Shown: one piece after another, positions 9,205 to 20,172 of the stretch
How the letters are laid out: the number at the start of each line of letters is the position of its first letter
Position numbering within the stretch: the stretch's first letter is position 1
Origin: Catenaria anguillulae PL171
Taxonomy: Eukaryota > Blastocladiomycota > Blastocladiomycetes > Blastocladiales > Catenariaceae
Length of the DNA stretch: 64,000 nt
Assembly: GCA_002102555.1 (NCBI GenBank)
Contig: MCFL01000040.1
Span: 124,001 to 188,000, forward strand
Direction of reading: 5' to 3'
Program-made: the position numbers and the translations under genes
The notes under the pieces: model-generated
Databases searched by the model: none
What the model was told of the DNA's origin: nothing
Seen by the model: only the letters and a program-made list of their open reading frames with translations

Positions 9205-12200
9205 ATGCCCTCTGTCACAAACTCCCAAATCCCCTCGGCCACAACGCTCGCCATGACATCGCCCCCGCCAATCCACGCGTCGCTCTCTCCCGATCGATCC
9301 ACCGGTTCGGGCTTGGACGCTGGTCCCACACCATCCAACTCGGCCAATTCGCCCGCCATTTCAATGACCACATTACCTTCGCCCACGTCGCCCATCCACC
9401 TCAACCACCAACACCAGCCGCACCAAAGCCAAAGTCAGCAGCACCAACAACAACAACAACAACATGCGGGCGCCTACTACCACCACCCGCAACGGCCCTT
9501 ATCGTACGCGGCACCCACCGATTCTTGGGATCACCCGTTCTTCCGCCCCGCCGTGTTGCACATTGACCGCCCACCTCGTGGTGCGCACCATCACAACCAA
9601 CAACCCCCCACATCGACGTCGCCCACTTCACCCACATCGCCGCCACCAACCAACTCGGCATCAGCGCAGGCGCAAGACCAACCTGCGCCACCCCATCCGC
9701 CCACTCGGCCTACCGTCCGCATCGACCAATACACTCTTGGGCGTACCCTGGGCCAAGGATCCATGGGCAAAGTCAAGCTGGCCACGGACCCAGATGGCAC
9801 GCGCTATGCCATCAAGATCATCCCGCGATCGGGTCACCTGACCAACGAGGACGATGCGGCCGCTGAAACACGCGTGGTGCGTGAAGCCTCGGTGCTCTTT
9901 TTGTTGAATCACCCAAACATTGTCAAGCTCGTCGATGCCCTCGTCACGCCGCAGCATTTTTATCTCGTCATGGAGTTTGTTGATGGGCCGCAGCTCTTGG
10001 ATCATGTGGTTGCGCGGGGCAGGCTGAGTGAAGAAGAGGCCAGGAGAGTCGCGGTTGGGTTGATTAGTGCCATGGGTATGTGTTCGCCTCAGTCTTTTTT
10101 CTATCTCTCTCTCTCTCTCTGATCCAGCGTATTCCAATGACTGACTGACTGACACACGAAATTTTTCGACCGACACACAAAATAAACAAAGCATACTGCC
10201 ATCACCACCACATTGTCCACCGCGACCTCAAAATCGAAAACATTCTACTAACCAAAACCAACCAAATCAAGCTGCTGGATTTTGGGCTCGCCAACTTTTA
10301 CGACCCGCACGCGCACCTGCACACGTTTTGCGGCTCCTTATACTTTGCCTCGCCCGAACTTATTTCTGCACAACCCTACACGGGGCCCGAAGTCGACGCC
10401 TGGTCCTTGGGCGTCGTCCTGTACGTGCTCGTGACTGCGCGCGTGCCCTTTGACGCGCCTACCCTTCCCGAACTGCACGCAAAGATCAAGCGCGGCAACC
10501 CACAGTTTCCGCCACACTGCTCGCCCGCGCTCGTCGATCTATTACGCAAGTTGCTCACAGTGGATCCGCGCACGCGCGCAACGGTGCACGAGGCTGCCCA
10601 GCACCCGTGGCTGTGCGGCCAAACTCCCGCGCCCGTGTCGCAGCTGGTGCCCATAGATCGCGACGCACGTGCAGCTGCCCTGGTGCGCCACTTTGGCCCC
10701 GTACATCACGCCGCGTCAAGTGCGTCTTTGCCCCCAGCATCGGACACGGACTTGGGCCCGTTACACGAGGACGCTACCATCTTGCTCGCGCAACTCACGC
10801 ACTTGCCCGTGCGCGACTTGCAGCGTGGCATCGGCACGAGGGACCATCATTTGCACATGCTACACGTGCTCACGTACGAATGGCTGGGCCGCGCATATGC
10901 GAGTGCGGCAGCCAAGGGCGAGTTTTTGGGCAGCGCAAGTAGTCAGGCTAGTTTGCATACAGTGCCGACACTGGGCGCGCCCCATGGGGGGAAACGCACC
11001 AGTGTTGCGTTGGCGCACGCAAGTGCGGTCGCGGGCAGGCGCGCGAGTTATTTTGGAATGGGAATGGGTACGCCGCAGCATCCCGCGCAGCAGCAGCATC
11101 ACGCGCGGGCACGTCCTGGGCAGTTGAGCGCCGTGGACGAGGCCATTGTAGTGTCGCAAGCCGGGTCGCTGCAAAGCCGCAGGGCGAGTGGCAGCGTCAT
11201 GAGCAGTGGCGCTGGGACCAGTGTGTCTGGCGGCAACCATGCAGGACACGGCGGCACTTGGATCGTGACGGACGCCGTGTTGGCCGGTGTACAAGAACAA
11301 GTCATGTCGCCCGATTCAACGAGCGTCACGTCATCCACCGGCATGGCCGCCGTGGCCGCAGACGCTGACGTGGCCGCAACTCCCGCACCCACCACGCCCG
11401 TGCAAATGCCTGCGTCGCCCAGGAGCGCACACGTCCAAATGTCCAATGCGCACCAGCGTAGGCACCAGGCCAGTGCAGGCGGTATGCCGACAGGCTTGCC
11501 GCCATCCACAGTCCAGAATCGCGCGCGGTATTCGCCGCCCACGGGCGACATCAACGGCCCAACACCCGGCGCGGGCATGGCCTCGGCGGCCGCCACGTTA
11601 CTGGCTCCGGGTGTGCATCGCGCCACATCCACGGGATCCGCAGACGCGTACCAGCACCATCCGCGCCCGCGGACCATTTCGGGGCCTACAAGCATGGCGA
11701 CCGCGGGACCCATTGTGTTCACTGCCCCGCCGCCGCCACCCGTACCCCCAACGTCCTCGGCTCCAGTGCATGTGTTTGAGCACGGCAGGCAACGCGAAGT
11801 GTCCAACGAATCCAACGCGTCGACAGCATCCAATGACGTGGGCGCAGGCGCTAGGACGGGCGCTTTCAAGATTGAGATCCAGCCGTTGCCGGCCAACACG
11901 GCCGCCGCCGTGCAAATGGAGGCGGCCGCCACAAATCCACGTACCCGAGTTGCCACGGCGCCACTCGCAAGCAAACCCAGCACCTTGTCGCCATCGCCCA
12001 CGCGTGCCAATGCCAATGTGGTTGCCCACCGTGCCATTGGCGGCGGATCCACACGCCATGGGTCGTCGCCGCTACCCGAAACCGAGGCTTTGGACCCACC
12101 CACCGACGGCTCACACGCTAGCCTTGCTGCGGCCGCCGTCGCGTCCCCATCGGGGTCTGCGTCTGCGGTCGCATCGTCATCCGCACGTGTCGTGGGGCGC

Positions 12201-12677
12201 AAGCCGTCAATGCAATCGTTGTTTGCCGGGTCGCACGTCATTTCGTTGCCCAACGGGTACGCGCAGCCGCGCGCGCTGGGCGGACTCAATCTCGTGGACC
12301 CGATTGCACGCATAGCCCAGCTCGCACGCGGCATGCATCTCGAGGTGTCAGACGTGGATGCCAAACAGTGTCTTGTGACACACCGGCCAAGCGTCAATGT
12401 CGAGAACCGCATCATGGTGGCGCAAGTGAAATTGACCAGGCAAGGGTTTGGGCTGCTACGCCCGTGTTTGGCGTTTCGCCAAAAGAGTGGCGATGCTGAC
12501 GCGTTTCGCATGGTGGTGCAGGGGTTGCAGAGAGAGTGGGGCAGGCTGGTGGTGAGTACCACGGGGGATGGAGACGACAGCGAACATGACGTTGGTCCAG
12601 AGGAGGAGGGTGCCGAAGACGGCCAAGTCGTAAGCGCTGGCGGTAGGGCAGGAGCCGCTGTGGTTGCGGCTGCCTGA
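9205..12677 (+). CDS. KIN1: KIN1/MARK-type serine/threonine kinase with C-terminal KA1-like domain
   Basis: Two exons, 9205-10075 and 10192-12677 (intron 116 nt, donor GTATGT, phase 1), encode 1,118 residues. The kinase domain runs about 176-432: G-Q-G-S-M-G-K-V-K-L-A loop, Lys204, H-R-D at 300-302, D-F-G at 320-322, Thr335 in an H-T-F-C-G-S activation loop, and H-A-K-I-K-R-G. These features match fungal Kin1/Kin2, the PAR-1/MARK relatives that act at the plasma membrane in polarity and exocytosis. The N-terminal 175 residues are Ser/Pro/Gln-rich. A 560-residue Ala/Ser/Pro-rich low-complexity region separates the kinase from a C-terminal fold at about 995-1076, consistent with a lipid-binding KA1 domain; this last call is weaker. 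The start was chosen for its A-rich context after CAACAAG. Confidence 0.88.
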
Positions 12678-13160
12678 TCTGTACGTGAGACACGTGGGTG
12701 TCTTTTTTTTGGATATGTTGATTTTCTTGTGCATTCCCCTGCTTTTTTTTTTTTTTTTTTTTTGTTTTCTTGCCACTCATCCACCAACCCACCTGTCACA
12801 TTTTTTTCTTTCCCCATCCCCCCATTCTCCTCCACTTTCGCTTGACACCGCAACGGCTCCTCGATTGTTGTGCTGGTCAATGTTCCGTTTTCTTCCCTTG
12901 ATTCTCTTCCCCGTTTACTACCCTGATTTTTCTTTTATTTTCCATGTCCTTGATTTCCCCGATTGCGTACGTTTGATTGTTTGATTTATTTACCGTGCAT
13001 ACCCCACCCACATTTTCTGTGTTATCTCCTTTTCACCCGAACACCAGACCCAATCGCTTCATCCCACCAATCTACCAACCAAACGCAATAATACACCAAC
13101 ACATGTGTTTTTTCCCTCCATTTGGCTGCAACAAAACACAAGAACAAGAAACAATCAGCA
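12678..13160. other. Convergent 3' ends of kinase and aminotransferase genes
   Basis: A pyrimidine-rich gap with a run of about 18 T near 12746-12763 and further T-rich stretches. Two transcripts converge here; the T runs fit 3' UTR and cleavage regions. No gene is seen. Confidence 0.5.
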
Positions 13161-14533
13161 TCATCGAATGTAGGCACGCAACGCCTCGAGCTTGGCCACG
13201 GCCTCATCCAACGTCTCGTCCGTCTTGCAAAAGCAAAACCTGGCCAAATTCTCTGCCAAATGCGCGTTTTCCCTCGAGTAAAACGAGCTGGGCGGAATGG
13301 CCGCCACGCCAATCTTGGTCGTCAGCCAGTAGCACACGCGCCAGTCGCGGTTGGTGCTGGGCATGTCGACGGCACTCACCTCGGCCCATTCGTCATCGGG
13401 GATGGCGATCCGCGACGTGTCGACCAGAATAAAGTAGGAGCCTTCTGGGATGGTGGCGCGCAGGCCCAATGAACGGAAGCACGCGAGCAGTTTGTCGCGG
13501 CGCGCAGCGTATTCGCCGGTTTGCGTGGCGTAATAGTCACGGTCGGCGGCTTGCGAGAGAGAAGAGGCAATAGCGAGTTGCAGAGGGGCGTTGGCACAAA
13601 AGACAATTCTATATCGAAAATGAAGTAAGCCTTGTGAGTGCATATCACAAGCAAACAAGTAAGAAGGAGAGCATACCGCGTATGTGCATTCAACACATTC
13701 TTGACGATTTCCGGCGCGCCAATGGCCCACCCAAGCCTCCACCCAGTCACCGCAAACGTCTTGCCCGCAGACCCGACCGTGATGGTGCGATGCCACAAGT
13801 CTTCAGACAGCGTTGCAATCCGCACATGCTGCTTGCCATCGTACACGAGCCGCTCGTACACCTCGTCGGCAATCACAAGCAAGTTGAACTCCTTTGCTAC
13901 CTTGCCAATCTCATGGAGCTCGTCGCGCGTAAACACTTTGCCTGTGGGATTCTGCGGCGTGTTAATGATAATCACCTTGGTCTTGCCCAACGTGAGCTTG
14001 CTGCGCAACTCGCCGATATCCAACTTCCAATCACTTGCGTGATCCACAAGTTTGTCTGCCCCCGCCGCCGCATCGTGCACGAGCCGCAGCGGCACGTACA
14101 CGGGCGTGCCGCCATTGAGCGTGATGGCGGGCTCGTAAATGTCAAAGAAGGGCTCGAGAATGGCTACCTCGTCGCCCTCGTTGACATAGGCGTTGAGCGC
14201 TGCGTAAATGGCGCCATTGGCTCCCGCAGTCACCAGCATGTTGGTCTCGACATCGAGCGCACGGCCAAACAATGGCGAAAACGTCGCGGCGAGTTGTTGC
14301 CGCAAGGCAGGCGCGCCCTTTGGATGGGCATACTGGTTGTTCATGTCGGGCGCAATCGACGCCGCGGCGGCGTGCTTGACAAAGTCGGGTGGCGGGAAAT
14401 TGGGGAAGCCTTGGCCCAGGTTGACGGCGCCCGTGCGGGCGGCCAGCGGCGAGAACACGGACCAGACGTCTTGGACGAAATGGGCGACGCGCGAGGCGGC
14501 GCGGGGCAGGGAAGACATTTCGGGATCGGTCAT
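13161..14533 (-). CDS. Kynurenine/glutamine-type aminotransferase (class I, PLP)
   Basis: Two exons, 14533-13677 and 13608-13161 (intron 68 nt, donor GTATGC), encode 434 residues. PLP fold-type I signatures: G-Q-G-F-P-N-F near 41, N-T-P-Q-N-P-T-G-K-V-F at 191, D223 in A-D-E-V-Y, the Schiff-base Lys258 in S-A-G-K-T-F, and G-W-R-L-G-W with Arg266. These match the kynurenine-oxoglutarate transaminase / glutamine transaminase K / yeast Bna3 group, which converts kynurenine to kynurenic acid and transaminates glutamine. Substrate preference cannot be fixed from sequence. There is no clear targeting peptide, so it is probably cytosolic. Met6 is an alternative start. Confidence 0.9.
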
Positions 14534-14926
14534 GGATTGCTTTTATTGGTGCATTACCATTGGGTGCATGTGGTGCGAGAGACCAAGAGACACGGGTGCG
14601 TGTGCGAGACGTCTGCACGGATGGGTTGGGTGCAAACAACACTGGATCACACATGGCGGAATGAGCACGTGGGCGAAATGAGAATGACTCGCGACCGAAC
14701 AGTCAGAACCCAGTCCAGAACATTCTGTTGACCTTCATCGATAGGTGACATGTCCGTTCCAGGTCCCACAACTCGTCCTGTATTATGTCAACGGTTTGTC
14801 GAGACTATCAGAGGAGTTGTATTTTATCATTTGCAAAGGGAAAACGACATGGTACAAAAGCAGAAGACAAAAAGGTATAAATAATAACACTCCAAACTCA
14901 TCATCAATCGTCGACCCGAGCTCGCT
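14534..14926. other. Intergenic between two minus-strand genes
   Basis: It contains the aminotransferase upstream region and the 3' UTR of the transporter gene. The A-rich stretch near 14840-14890 would be the transporter's transcript end. No gene is supported. Confidence 0.5.
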
Positions 14927-16429
14927 TTACAATGCCACCCAAAACCGCTTATCCAGCACCCGGAACCTCAAGTACACGGTGCCCATGGTCCCAGCAATCA
15001 TCATAAAACTGGCAAACCCAATGGCCAGCGCATAACTCTTACTTGGCAACGCCTCGCTGCCCTCAATCGCCAAAATGAGTGCGCCCGCAATGGGATTGCC
15101 CGCCAAGTTGCCCGCGGCCGTTGCCGCATACAATAAGCCCAAGATGGACGGCAGCGTGGCCACGCCATAGAGCTGCGCAGCAACCGTGGGCATGAGCGAA
15201 ATGAACCCGCCCGCCGTGAATCCAAACAGGGCTACAAACACAATCAGCATGGCTTGCGACGAGCCCGCAAAGCCCCAAAACACAAACATGCCGACGCCAG
15301 CCAGCATGACCGAGGCAATGAACGAGTTGATGTTGCCGGCGCGATCCGCAAGGTAGCCCATGGACACGCGCCCGACAATGGACAGAGCATTGAGAACGGT
15401 GAGCAGCGTAGTGGCAAACGACAGCGGCAGGCCGGCAATCTGCACGACATAGGTCGGAAGGTAGTAGTAAGGCAACAGGAATCCAAACGGCGTGAGCACG
15501 GCACCAACAAGCATGGGCGTAAACTTTGGGTTGCGCAACATGGTCGTGTCAATGATCGGTCCGCTCACCTTGCGCCTCGGCAACCTGGTTTCTGCCAATG
15601 CCGCAGCAAGCGCCAAAAGCACGCCCGAGGCCAAACCCATGATGCGCAATGTCCACCGAGCGCCCACGGCAGGCAACAGCGCCGCAACCACTTGTGCATA
15701 TACGAGGCCGCCAACGCCCGAGCCTGCCACGGCCAGGCCAACGGCAAATGCGCGGCGCTTGACCCACCATTGCGTGGGCAGTGCGACCGCGGGGAAGTAC
15801 AAGAGGGCCGACCCAATGCCGTACATGACGCCCTGCGTCAGCGCCAAATGCCACGCTTCGGTTGCAAAGCTCGCAAGCACCATTCCGGCCGTCAGCACGA
15901 TCGCGCCCGCAAACATGGTGGGACGGAACCCGTGACGTTCAGCCCACCGCCCGGCAAACAAACCCGCAATGAACATGGAGCAAGGGCCCAGCGTGCCGAT
16001 CAGGGAAATGAGCCATTTTGGGGTGCCCGGAGGGAGCGGGTCGTAGGGTGTGTCAGAGTACCATGCTTGAAACACGCCGTACGAGTATTGCAGCCCAAAT
16101 GCACCCACGTGTGTGAGGAACGACGAGAGGACCACGAGCCAGGCAGTCAGGCCACCGTCGACTTGGCCGGGGTATTCTTCGGGCTCTTCATCGTCGGTTG
16201 CTTTTGCGATTGCATCGGCGGGTGCATGTGTGGCTGAGGCAGTCAGGGTTGCGTCGTCCGAGTCGGATGCGTTGCCGGCAAGCGGTGCGGACGGGTGCAG
16301 ATTGACTTGTTCTTCTGCGTGGTCGGCATGGCGTGGAGGGCGGGCGGCTGGTGTATCGGTTCCGACAGTGGAGTGCGTATTGGTTGCAGTGTATGCATTG
16401 AGATGATTGTTGTGATTTGAAGCCGTCAT
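14927..16429 (-). CDS. Major facilitator transporter, monocarboxylate (SLC16/MCH)-like
   Basis: A single exon of 500 residues. An acidic, Ala/Thr-rich cytosolic N-terminus (about 1-88) is followed by twelve predicted membrane helices. The first opens with D-G-G-L-T-A-W-L-V-V, very close to the (D/E)-G-G-(W/F/Y)-G-W-x-V signature of monocarboxylate-porter families; Y-S-Y-G-V-F-Q follows. The loop between helices 2 and 3 has G-R-W-A-E-R-H-G, and the second half repeats the pattern with G-Y-L-A-D-R-A-G. Fungal members (Mch1-5) include riboflavin and other uptake carriers, so the substrate is open. The family assignment is strong; the function beyond proton-linked or facilitated transport is not. 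Confidence 0.85.
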   Translation of the reverse strand: MTASNHNNHLNAYTATNTHSTVGTDTPAARPPRHADHAEEQVNLHPSAPLAGNASDSDDATLTASATHAPADAIAKATDDEEPEEYPGQVDGGLTAWLVVLSSFLTHVGAFGLQYSYGVFQAWYSDTPYDPLPPGTPKWLISLIGTLGPCSMFIAGLFAGRWAERHGFRPTMFAGAIVLTAGMVLASFATEAWHLALTQGVMYGIGSALLYFPAVALPTQWWVKRRAFAVGLAVAGSGVGGLVYAQVVAALLPAVGARWTLRIMGLASGVLLALAAALAETRLPRRKVSGPIIDTTMLRNPKFTPMLVGAVLTPFGFLLPYYYLPTYVVQIAGLPLSFATTLLTVLNALSIVGRVSMGYLADRAGNINSFIASVMLAGVGMFVFWGFAGSSQAMLIVFVALFGFTAGGFISLMPTVAAQLYGVATLPSILGLLYAATAAGNLAGNPIAGALILAIEGSEALPSKSYALAIGFASFMMIAGTMGTVYLRFRVLDKRFWVAL

Positions 16430-17493
16430 GGTGCTGGACTTGTGGGTGGGTTCAAAGGTTAAGGATGATGATGATGATGATGGATGGATGGGAATATGGA
16501 TGACGAAGGACGGATGCGATGCGATGCAAAGTGGAATGGACGGGTCCGACCTTGCTCTGTATTTGTACCTTCGAGCTCACGGTACGAAGTGCACATGAGA
16601 AGGTGTGGGAAACGCTGACCACTCGGCCTCCGAGGCAAGATCCCGCGGCTTCCGAGCCGGGTCCGTCAGCGAAGGCTCGCCCAATTTGGCCCCGTGCATT
16701 GGCCCGAACCCTGGCCTACTCCTGTGTATTTACCAGCGTGGGCCAAGGCACCACTAATGAACCCAATGCAGCGGTTCCGAAGTGCCCTTGTTCTATGTAT
16801 GTATCCGTTTTTCACATGCACCGTGGGCGAGCCTTGCGATACGGTATCAAGTGGTGAGCGCAATGTGGCGAGCGTGTCTGCATTGTTTTCGGAAATCGCG
16901 GTTCACAGCCTGCTGTTTTTTTGCTGACACATGGCCTTCCACCCCGCCGACCGCGGTTCGAATGACTGGTGTGGTGTATAAAGTGGAACCAGATTTGCAC
17001 CACTTTGTAGTCTGTGATGCAATTCTATAAATGTCAGTCTGACGCAAGAGACTATGTATGTACCTTGGACTGGGTCCTCTGGTGCTGGTGTAAATACTTC
17101 CCTACTGGAAATGCCGCACTGGATTTCCCCACACGACTCTTTGTCCTGCCAACTCTTTAGCACAGACTGCCACAGACCGACTTGATTCAGTTCGGGCCAG
17201 GGGTTCAGTCGAATGACAATACACCCCCAGCATCAATTCGAGTATTTTTTAGTGGTTGCATTGTTGAAAGCTCAAGGCGGCGGCAACTCTCAGTTCAGAC
17301 AACAGACACAGTTGCTGTGGATTCAAAAAAAGCGGGAAAAAAATGCATACGACACCAAACTAATACATGAAGGAATCAGCGGATGACGCTCACAAAAAAA
17401 GTACACGAGACCAGGAGACAAGAATCGGAGACTAATCCGTGAGGAGCCATGAGCCTCAACACCAACAATGCTGGGTGGGGTGGGGGAAACAGC
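16430..17493. other. Intergenic, with a short ATG trinucleotide run
   Basis: A GATGATG run at 16464-16482 lies in the transporter leader. The remainder has only short open frames without coding bias. The last 100 bases before 17494 are A-rich and fit the eIF5A 3' UTR. Confidence 0.5.
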
Positions 17494-17970
17494 TTACGAG
17501 CGGGGAGCCTCCTTGTAGGTGATGGCAGCCTCCTCACCCATGGCAGCAATGACGGTGACGAGCAAATCCTTGCCCTCGTCGAAATCGGCCTGGATCTTGT
17601 CACCAAGCTCACCCTCGGGGACCTTGACGTCGTCCTTGGTGGCGCCATCGGCCGTCATGAGCGACAAGAAACCATCGTCAATGTTGATGAGCTGGTATTC
17701 CTCACGCTTGACGTTGGGCACGTCCATGTTGTGGGTCGAGGGCGAGATATCCTCAAGCTTCTTGCCAGTGAAGATGTCAATGGCAACCATGTGCACCTTG
17801 GCGTGACCGTGCTTGCCAGTCTTGGACGTGGACATGTCGACAATCTTGCAGGGGCGGCCCTTGATGACAACGTGGCCGTTCTTGCGAAGGGCAGAGCACT
17901 GCATCGGGTAGGTAAGCGACGCGCCGGCGCCAACTTGCTGGAAATCGTGATCGTGCTCGGTGTCAGACAT
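17494..17970 (-). CDS. Translation factor eIF5A
   Basis: A single exon of 158 residues, the usual length. The N-terminal SH3-like domain carries the invariant hypusine loop [12 protein letters not shown], with Lys53 as the residue converted to hypusine by deoxyhypusine synthase and hydroxylase. The C-terminal OB-fold domain follows (about 87-158). eIF5A binds the ribosomal E site and relieves stalls at poly-proline and other motifs, and aids termination. All key residues are present. It is transcribed away from the RNASEH2B-like gene, with a shared upstream region of about 700 bases. Confidence 0.97.
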   Translation of the reverse strand: MSDTEHDHDFQQVGAGASLTYPMQCSALRKNGHVVIKGRPCKIVDMSTSKTGKHGHAKVHMVAIDIFTGKKLEDISPSTHNMDVPNVKREEYQLINIDDGFLSLMTADGATKDDVKVPEGELGDKIQADFDEGKDLLVTVIAAMGEEAAITYKEAPRS

Positions 17971-18686
17971 GGTGGATGGTGGGGGTGGGTGCGAGGGGTT
18001 CTGTTGAGTCCATTGAACAAAGTGAGACGAGATTGAATCAGTCAGAATGAATCCATCAGGCAGGCGGGCAAGGGGGGGTTGTCGACACAGCTAGAGGTGC
18101 CTGGATGTGAACTGCGTTTGGCGCCATATTGTTGTTTGCGGCGGCCGCATGGGTGGGTGTATGTAGTGCAAGTTGGGGCATGAGGTCGGGTCGGCGACAC
18201 CCGAGATGGAGATGGCAACGGCTGGCAGTGGCCATGGTGGGCGACGAAGGCGACGAACGCAGGGCGGCAGAGTTACATACACTTGGCGGCAAAAGGCGGA
18301 TTCAACCAACGGAGTGGAACGGCGATTTGGGGCAAAGTGCAAGAGAGAGAACTTTACACGGCACGCTCAAGTGTGCGTTTGTGCGAGACAAGTTGGCCAC
18401 CAACAAGCCACTCACAGACAGTCCCATTGGCATTGCCATTGGCATTGGCATTGGCCATTCACAACAACGATCCTGATTGGCTGGGCTTGACCCGACAGGC
18501 CACGCGTTCCACGTGGACGTTGCCATGCCCAAGCTGACGCAGTCACGTGCCGCCGATCGTTGGAGCCTTGTCCGCGTCTCACACGGTCACACCTCAGACC
18601 TCACACGTCCGCACTCCGTCACGTCTCTCACTCTCACACAACCTTGACGTTTTCAATCAATCAATCAATCAATCAAAACAATCAAA
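17971..18686. promoter_or_regulatory. Divergent upstream region of eIF5A and RNASEH2B-like genes
   Basis: About 715 bases hold two outward-facing promoters. Near-tandem GGCATT/GCCATT repeats occur at about 18428-18455 and a run of AATC repeats at about 18654-18676, just before the RNASEH2B-like start. No supported gene. Confidence 0.5.
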
Positions 18687-19653
18687 ATGACGGTCCATGC
18701 ACAATCGAAATCGAAATCGAAATCGAAACAGCAGAAGCAGAAGCAGAACGCTTGCTTCTTCTCCCGCCCAACCTTCCTGCCAACACGACGCTGCGCTCCT
18801 TGACCTTGCCCCACCCAAGAACTGCCGCACCCACAACCTACCTGTTCTTTGCATCAGGTGGCAGTGACCAAGATCCCACCATTCACCTGCTCTCGCTCGA
18901 CATCGTCTCCAACCTGCAGTCTGCATTCATCGACAACGCTGTCCACCGGTCTGGATCGTATCTGCTCGCCACCCCGTTCGATCTCACCTTTCTCCTCCTC
19001 CATTTGCTCGCCTCACGATCTCGCTCCCCCATCAGGTTGGCCACAATGCATACATGGTCGACGACCTCTTGCACTCGGCCGACTATCCCGACCTGGCCCT
19101 TCTCGCCAACACCTACTCGTCTCAAATCGAGCATCTGCTTTCGTTGCACTTGTGCACGGCCATTCCAGTCACGTCGGATCAAGCCGCATTCCGCCTCGAC
19201 AAGTCCAAAGTCACCAAATGGCTCACGGCCAAGGTTCAATCACTTGCTGCGGCCCTTGCACTCAAGGCCGCCACCCCTGCTTCAAACGTATACCCGCCGC
19301 GGCCCTCGCCGCACATTGTCGGTGACGATCAATGGGCGTGGACTCGGTACGCCATGACACTCATTGGCGAATGGCTTGTCAAGGGATCCGTCTCGGAAGA
19401 ATGGATGCGGGCCGTAAGTGAAGCGTTGGGAGTTCCGCCAGTTCAAGTCACACCTGCTGGGTTATGGATCAGCTGGTTGCTGCCAGGTTGCTGGATTGGC
19501 CTCGGCAAATGGAGATCATGAGGAGGCCGGCGGGCCCAGCAAGAAGGCAAAGGCGGTGCATCGGCAAGCAAAAAGCCAGTCAACAAGGCGGCGGCTATCA
19601 AGGTGCCAAAGGGGCAAAAGTCGGTGGCGGCGTTTTTCGCAAAGAAGAGTTGA
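18687..19653 (+). CDS. Ribonuclease H2 subunit B, frame broken in three places
   Basis: Non-catalytic subunit of the RNase H2 heterotrimer, which removes ribonucleotides and RNA-DNA hybrids from genomic DNA. Conserved blocks: Y-L-F-F-A-S-G near 18840, the diagnostic A-T-P-F-D-L-T-F-L-L-L-H-L-L at about 18975-19010, helices through T-K-W-L-T-A-K-V at 19214, R-Y-A-M-T-L-I near 19350, and a C-terminal PIP box Q-K-S-V-A-A-F-F (near 19610-19640) that would bind PCNA. The blocks lie in different frames. Joining them needs one extra base near 18750, one in a C5 run near 19034 and one near 19550 in an AAA run, plus a possible 40-nt intron at 19453-19492. All three breaks are single-base losses, so sequencing error is as likely as gene decay. 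The start at 18687 (AAAATGA context) is a guess. Confidence 0.75.
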
Positions 19654-20172
19654 TGGACATCATGGTTTGTGTACATATTCCAATATCATTTGTACCCATG
19701 TGTCGTCAACGCACCTTGCTCTTGTTTTGGAAACCATCTCAGTCCCAATGTTGGAATGAATCGCTTCTTCTGCACATTGAACTTTGAGCGTCGACCGTAC
19801 GTGCTCCGAACCAGGTCCCCTTTGACTCGATCGACTGTGAGTGAAAAAGGAATGCACTCCGAAAAGGTTGAGAATAACCCGCGAAGCTTCTCTTGACGGG
19901 CGGCACGCACTGTGTCATGGATCACGGTCATATGTCACCTCGCTTCAGCGCGAACATGTCTGCGGTTCGCGACCGCGCTTGCCGCACGCCGCGCTGCGGG
20001 TGCGGTCGGCGGCTCTATACAGAGTAGGTTTATGGCAGCTGCCTAAGGACGTATTCGACCCCCAAGAATCCTTCAAATACGGATCACGTCCCGCTGCCAT
20101 CCTCTCCTCTGCAGTGATCCATCATCATCCACTACCTACCCCCAATCCCACTTTCGCAAACCACTCATCACC
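19654..20172. promoter_or_regulatory. Upstream region of repeat gene copy B
   Basis: About 520 bases with no supported gene. The last 45 bases are pyrimidine-rich and end in CACTCATCACC before the ATG, matching the leader of copy A; farther upstream the two copies do not resemble each other by eye. Confidence 0.45.

Noticed and set aside
11099-12880. 593-codon minus-strand frame
   Set aside because: Antisense of the low-complexity part of the KIN1-like kinase; no motif, composition explained by GC-rich sense codons.
19414-19419. Perfect GTAAGT donor in the RNASEH2B-like gene
   Set aside because: The protein continues across it in the same frame with family-like sequence (V-S-E-A-L-G-V-P-P), so using it would remove conserved residues.
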